From Reticulitermes lucifugus (Eukaryota; Arthropoda; Insecta; Blattodea; Rhinotermitidae), in assembly GCA_026260175.1 (NCBI GenBank), contig JAKCWW010005927.1:1-34093 (forward strand): DNA of 34,093 nt. Reading direction: 5' to 3'. A model generated the notes under the pieces. That model was given only the letters and a program-made list of their open reading frames with translations, ran no database searches and had not been told where the DNA came from. The position numbers were made by a program, and so were the translations under genes. Positions 31,201-34,093 of this stretch are shown in pieces (within the stretch, counting starts at the first letter, position 1; every line of letters starts with the position of its first letter).

Positions 31201-33235
31201 TCACAGAGGAGACCTAGGCACACTAGGGCTGTTGAGCCATGAGAAAAAGAATTATCGATACACAAAATTAATTTATTTAGTGCAATTCCTTACCTTTCAA
31301 AAAGAGGTCAGAAAGTTTGTGTTTTGTTGGAAGATGGGACATGTTATGTGTAACCATGCCGGTAGCAGAGGATTTACAGGAAACACCAAACTACCACAGA
31401 GTACTAGTCTCATGAATTGTAATGTCTAGGACACTAACTGGATTATTATTTTTGATTTCTCTGGTAGAAACAAGGCTATGATGACTACTACGGAATTTCT
31501 CCAACATGTTACCCATGCACGTGATTTCAGTACTATATATAATTAAATTATCAGTAACATATCTGTAATATTCCAAAATTCTATGCTGCATTAAAATGTT
31601 AAATATCCCATTACGTTCTAGGAATTGTAAAAATATTTCAACTACGAGTATGGAAGTAGTGGTGCATATAACCAGTCCCCTGTACTGTCAGTGATAATGC
31701 CTATTGAACTAAAAGATGTTTCGATTCAGTACCACTCTTAAGACATACAGTACCTCTTGGTTTGCAACCAATGTGTTGTTATAATTTTTCTTCATTAGAC
31801 TGTGTATTATATTTATGGTTTCAGTGAGACGATTATTAGCACACATTTTTGATGCGTCAGATGTACACATCCTGGTATGATCAACCATGCCTATATCTTC
31901 TAAGTCCCTCATTAACTGCTTTGAATTCTGTAAGTTATATGTATACATTAATGGAATTATCTCTTTCAATAGTGATGACAATTCCTGTGCAGCTTTGGAG
32001 GTCAGGATTTATGAGTGGACCTTCCATAACTGTTCCTTGCACTTTGAACTTTTACACATTTTAAGGTACTTTTTAGTCCTTTATGGATTGGAGTTGATCA
32101 CATCAAACAAACAGGCCCAGATAAAGGCATATACTTTATCACCATAATTCTTTTCTTTTTTTAAGGATAACAACTGTTTTACCTTTGCTGGCTTCAGCTA
32201 CTATAAGATTTTAGTTTCTATCATCTTCATTAAGTTATAGCCATATTGCACTAATTTTAAATTTTCATTATTCTTGTTCATGAGTACCTTTTGGTTTCTG
32301 GCTACTGAAAATGGCAAATACTCTTTGGATTCAGACACAGTAATTAGTAAAATACATCAGTGCTGAATATACCACCAGACATGACATCAACATTCTGAAA
32401 GGACAGAGGAATCACCCTACAAAATGTTAACAGTGACCAATGTACAGCCTGAAACCATCAGTGAGTAAGTGACCAGCGTCAAAATTCTACACCCTTTTGT
32501 GTACATACATGGATAAAAAATTTGAAAATTCTGCACATGAACTCCATAAACACATAATGTCTCTTCCTGTATTTACATTGTAGTTTAGACAATGTACAAG
32601 CATACCTAATGGTGGTAAAGCTTGACTGAAACATGTAGTGATGCACATGTACTGATGTGTGTGTTCAAGGAATGTAGTTGACTGAAATACATAGCAAAAA
32701 ATAATGTATACATTACACATGAATATTTTATGCCAACTGGTCTTTGTATTTTAGAAGCAATTTTTTTTGTTGAGACTGAAACTGAAGTTATAAGTATTAT
32801 TTAGATGCATTTCAGGCTTCAAATAACTAGGGCTTTCCCTTATTTATTGCTAATTTTCTATCTTACTGCACAGTTCCATCCAACTGAAGTTTTGAACATC
32901 TGCGTACAAGTCCACCAACTCTCAAAGAAATACTAGACAGAGTTTTCATTGTGAATGTAATTAGCACATCTTAATGCTTCTGAACACTCTGTATATTGCT
33001 ATTACTTACTTAGTAATTGTTGGAAATGTATGTAGACACGAGTCCTTGCTCTGTAGCATCTGTACTTCATTTTCTACCCATTTTGCAGTGGTTTCAACAA
33101 CTGACAACACATCAGTCACATTGGTAAAATATGTTTTCACAAGTGACTCTATCTGATGGTTGTACACAGCTCCAAACTCAGGTAATCCATTCAGGGTGTG
33201 CCACTGTTGAGAAAGAAACCCCCGACATATCTCGG
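22069..33235 (-). CDS. FANCD2: FANCD2 (Fanconi anaemia group D2 protein), C-terminal five exons
   Basis: The joined exons 33235-33010, 28249-28060, 26086-25937, 23482-23315 and 22221-22069 encode the last 294 residues with no break. All introns are GT-AG. FANCD2 pairs with FANCI, is mono-ubiquitinated by the Fanconi core complex and clamps DNA at interstrand crosslinks in the nucleus. The ubiquitinated Lys lies upstream, outside the window. Diagnostic blocks are TFPTIT at the first junction, LKLFLSDGMPVLEALLKF, LTSYVPIVRKTLETLIFRVK and AFWMGNLKNKTIAGDEILSQ, followed by an Asp/Glu-rich tail, all in vertebrate order with nearly gapless spacing. The upstream exons, most of the roughly 1,400-residue protein, are right of 34093. 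Confidence 0.94.
22222..23314 (-). other. FANCD2: FANCD2 last intron
   Basis: I see no repeats or exons that I can support in this stretch. Confidence 0.5.
23315..23482 (-). CDS. FANCD2: FANCD2 exon (second from the end)
   Basis: Fifty-six codons including AFWMGNLKNKTIAGDEILSQ, the most diagnostic block (vertebrate AFWLGNLKNRDLQGEEI). Phase 0, donor GTAGGC. Confidence 0.96.
24591..24622. repeat. Short imperfect (CA)n tract
   Basis: CACATATGCATGCACGCGCACACACACATACACA-type sequence with several CG and TG interruptions. Confidence 0.8.
24781..25130 (+). mobile_element. Non-LTR retrotransposon 3' tail (decayed ORF2 end)
   Basis: The frame from 24784 reads EVHNQKVHDLYSLPNIIRMR, then FGRPEHRWECNITTDLKERE. 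Past a stop it continues HLAKHKDQWMVLVNMV. This parallels the arthropod LINE ending HNEELHDLYSSPNIIR...GRPRRRWEDNI...LAQDRDRWRALVN. The MRWAGHVARM block is corrupted. It is 5'-truncated and inactive. Confidence 0.75.
25345..25591. repeat. Tandem palindromic elements; the second has 34-bp perfect arms
   Basis: Arms 25447-25480 and 25558-25591 are exact reverse complements over 34 bp. Just upstream, 25345-25446 is a partial copy of the same unit (TTAAAACTGTAGTCCATTAA) with its own inner hairpin around GAATTCTATGTGT and ACACAGAATTC. Confidence 0.9.
25937..26086 (-). CDS. FANCD2: FANCD2 exon (third from the end)
   Basis: Fifty codons: QSQVILKLFLSDGMPVLEAL, then KSEDVTSMLKMLQVTTRYLH and ALCISTK. 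Phase 0 at both ends. It corresponds to GMP(L)LD...REDVLSLL...LHHLC in vertebrates. Confidence 0.94.
26087..28059 (-). other. FANCD2: FANCD2 intron carrying a mariner relic
   Basis: A mariner pseudogene occupies about 26590-27570 in the opposite orientation to FANCD2. No exon is needed here, because flanking exons align gaplessly with the family. Confidence 0.75.
26590..27570 (+). pseudogene. Mariner-family transposase pseudogene
   Basis: Fragments in several frames follow mariner order: ITTDKLCSTLSIGKRNVMAI, YGNGAEGFLL, SWFHHFEPE, DYYIETL-like YYYIETL, RKMSEVLILHDNARLH, SPHLAPSKYHLLGH, and a C-terminus ending near KKSRH...FLTAP. Catalytic residues are damaged. The first Asp (GDES) reads GHKS at 26949-26960, the second Asp is kept at 27220-27222, and the third (SPDL) is His at 27254-27256. 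The spacing between the second and third is about 11 codons instead of 34, which implies a deletion. Inactive. Confidence 0.85.
28060..28249 (-). CDS. FANCD2: FANCD2 exon (fourth from the end)
   Basis: This exon completes the split Lys codon, then reads MNFPILYRNLWHALRTATDK to NYQAYIK. Helical repeat-like composition, phase 0 exit, donor GTAAGG. Confidence 0.92.
28486..28565. repeat. Inverted repeat, 19-bp arms
   Basis: GATGGTTACCAATGTTTCA (28486-28504) pairs with 28547-28565 at 17 of 19 positions. The ACCAATGTTTC motif is shared with the foldback copies at 1391 and 29149. Confidence 0.75.
29149..29393. repeat. Foldback element, copy 2
   Basis: Left arm from GAAGATTCAAGTC (about 29153) and right arm ending GACCTGAATCTTC (about 29364) pair over roughly 60 bp at about 80% by eye. 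The centre has a run of CTTC/GAAG. The distal flank is shared with copy 1. Confidence 0.8.
29698..30005. mobile_element. Pogo-type MITE
   Basis: It starts TACACTTTTTGCAGGGGTT with GGTTCCAAGAACCCCC just inside. It ends GCAAGGGAAGAGTGTA, which matches by recall the inverted end of elements starting TACAGTGGTCCCTCG. It is about 308 bp, with TA at each outer edge consistent with a TA target duplication. No coding. Confidence 0.55.
31022..31245 (+). repeat. tRNA-like SINE
   Basis: A consensus B box, GGGTTCGAATCCCGCC, lies at about 31070-31085, with an upstream GGCATGGGTCTATGG region that could be a decayed A box. The 3' part, GAGCCATGAGAAAAAG, may be the tail. The sequence differs from the other SINE copies in the window. 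No target duplication was identified. Confidence 0.55.
31400..32340 (-). pseudogene. Penelope-like element reverse transcriptase relic
   Basis: Minus-strand frames give, in order, AEASKGKTVVIL (about 32190), YNLQNSKQLMRDLEDIGMVD with TSDASKMCANNRLTETINII (31981-31709), VLNRNIF, FLQFLERNGIFNILMQHRI and YYRYVTDNLIIY, then SVLDITIHE. These match the recalled RT of Penelope-like elements (ADKGN, FDVTNMYTNIP, FRYVDD, FLDI). The catalytic YVDD box reads YVTD (31561-31550), and stops and frame changes occur. No GIY-YIG endonuclease is seen. Inactive. Confidence 0.8.
33010..33235 (-). CDS. FANCD2: FANCD2 exon (fifth from the end)
   Basis: This exon encodes AEICRGFLSQQWHTL through HTFPTIT plus two bases. 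It begins with two bases of a split codon (acceptor TTTTTCAG) and ends at donor GTAAGT. It corresponds to the FLCRVWP...TFPTLT region of vertebrate FANCD2. Confidence 0.92.
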
Positions 33236-33922
33236 CTGAAAAACACATTAAAATCATTGTGAAGTCAACAGATCCAACATATAAAATTATTTCATATTAC
33301 AAATGCCTCCAAATAATTCAATATCATCTTCAAGCTAAACTTTGCTACCAAAAACGCTTGACACCGGAATTTTTCCACACAGGTCCACTGTCATAAAACC
33401 ATAACACCTTTACAAATCCATCACATTATTATTAAATGATGAGTGTTACCTCTTTCTCTTTGTGTTTTTGGACATGCCTTCTATAGTCTGCATAAAGGAA
33501 CAGCAGATGGCAGGATATTTACATTTTCCCTACAGCAAAGTATGACACTTTTCTTAATTTTTGCACAAATCAATTTGCAGCTTAGTAGGTTGTAAACAAA
33601 AAGATTTCAAAGGGTTACCATACTACCTATTTTCTTCCAAAAAAAGAAGAATTATTATTACACTGATCTTGTAAGAGTATTCAGTCAAATTCACAAAATC
33701 TCTCTACATTTTGTTAAATTCAATACATTAAATGAATCATCCATATAAATAACACTAATATCTCTCCCATTTCCGTTGATCAAAACGGAATGTGGCTGAT
33801 ACATTTTCAGCAAGAAATTACATTACTACAATTAATGTAACCCCATTCCCCGCCAAAAAGCACACTGATTTCATAATTGGCCCTTCCTTTAATTTCTGAA
33901 CTAAAAACAAAGTGAATGCATA

Positions 33923-34093
33923 TTAACCCTTTACTGCCGAACGTCGCCTATAGGCGTCGCCCTTTAAATGTGGCAAGAAGCCGAACGTCGCCTATAGGCG
34001 TCACTAACAGTTTGTCGAATTTGGAAGCATTTTTTTCACCCCTATCGCACGTACTGCGAAAGATTTATACTGGGTAGGTCTGGTGAATGTCAC
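33923..34093 (+). mobile_element. PiggyBac-type transposon end, continuing beyond the window
   Basis: TTAA (33923-33926) is followed directly by CCCTTTACTGCCGAACG. TTAA targets and CCCTTT-like inverted ends are typical of the piggyBac superfamily. Two exact 23-bp repeats (33936-33958 and 33980-34002) share a palindromic CGCCTATAGGCG core with 44-bp spacing. The other end is not in view. Confidence 0.55.
33936..34002 (+). repeat. Two exact 23-bp direct repeats with palindromic core
   Basis: The unit starts GCCGAACGT and ends TAGGCGTC, and occurs twice without mismatch. Each has the 12-bp self-complementary core CGCCTATAGGCG. Confidence 0.95.

Larger units (their letters stand above)
28250..33009 (-). 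other. FANCD2: FANCD2 intron (4.8 kb) with several element relics
   Basis: It contains foldbacks at 28486-28565 and 29149-29393, a pogo-type MITE at 29698-30005, a SINE at about 31022-31245 and a Penelope-like relic at about 31400-32340. Stretches 30006-31020 and 32341-33009 show nothing I can name. Confidence 0.7.
33236..34093 (-). other. FANCD2: FANCD2 intron running off the right edge
   Basis: No upstream exon could be supported. The only element noticed is the piggyBac-type end from 33923. Confidence 0.6.

Noticed and set aside
33450..33493. Possible FANCD2 microexon between a CAG acceptor and a GTAACA donor
   Set aside because: The frame needed to join the exon at 33235 would include a TAG stop.
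33936..34002. Start of a CRISPR-like array (two identical 23-bp repeats)
   Set aside because: The context is eukaryotic, there are only two units, and the TTAA-CCCTTT end points to a transposon terminus.

Overview
The window looks like insect nuclear DNA. It is AT-rich, has spliced genes with long repeat-filled introns, and carries many transposon remnants, SINEs, foldback elements and microsatellites. The style of the SINEs and of one peptide-coding repeat resembles, from memory only, cockroach and termite genomes. Placement in Blattodea is therefore an inference that needs a database search.

Layout, left to right. (1) Positions 164-9046, minus strand: seven coding exons of a beta-ureidopropionase gene (UPB1; pyd3 in flies) with the Glu-Lys-Cys catalytic triad. 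Its last exon or exons lie beyond the left edge. (2) Positions 9336-9407, plus strand: an intact tRNA-Pro(CGG) gene with a T5 stop, about 290 bp upstream of the UPB1 start codon. (3) Positions 9408-13866: intergenic, with a CpG- and CRE-bearing stretch near 9.9-10.3 kb and a decayed pogo/Tigger-like transposase. (4) Positions 13867-20431, plus strand: a complete five-exon reading frame for TANGO2 (287 residues, NRDE motif at 24-27), with a poly(A) signal just after the stop. (5) Positions 20432-22068: spacer with a SINE that contains a 57-N assembly gap. (6) Positions 22069-33235, minus strand: the last five coding exons of FANCD2 (294 residues, ending in a strongly acidic tail). Upstream exons lie beyond the right edge.

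The three protein genes are unrelated housekeeping functions: pyrimidine catabolism, a TANGO2/NRDE cytosolic or mitochondrial protein, and DNA crosslink repair. I see no operon-like logic and no new defence or biosynthetic system. TANGO2 and FANCD2 converge tail to tail. All three genes show clean GT-AG introns, and each splice junction restores the reading frame.

The unusual content is in introns and spacers. There are dead copies of Jerky/Tigger-like, mariner, Penelope-like and non-LTR elements, a piggyBac-type end with two exact 23-bp repeats, at least three copies of one SINE tail, and a set of palindromic foldback elements, some with near-perfect arms (40/41 and 34/34 bp). These foldbacks are the best candidates for undescribed repeat families.
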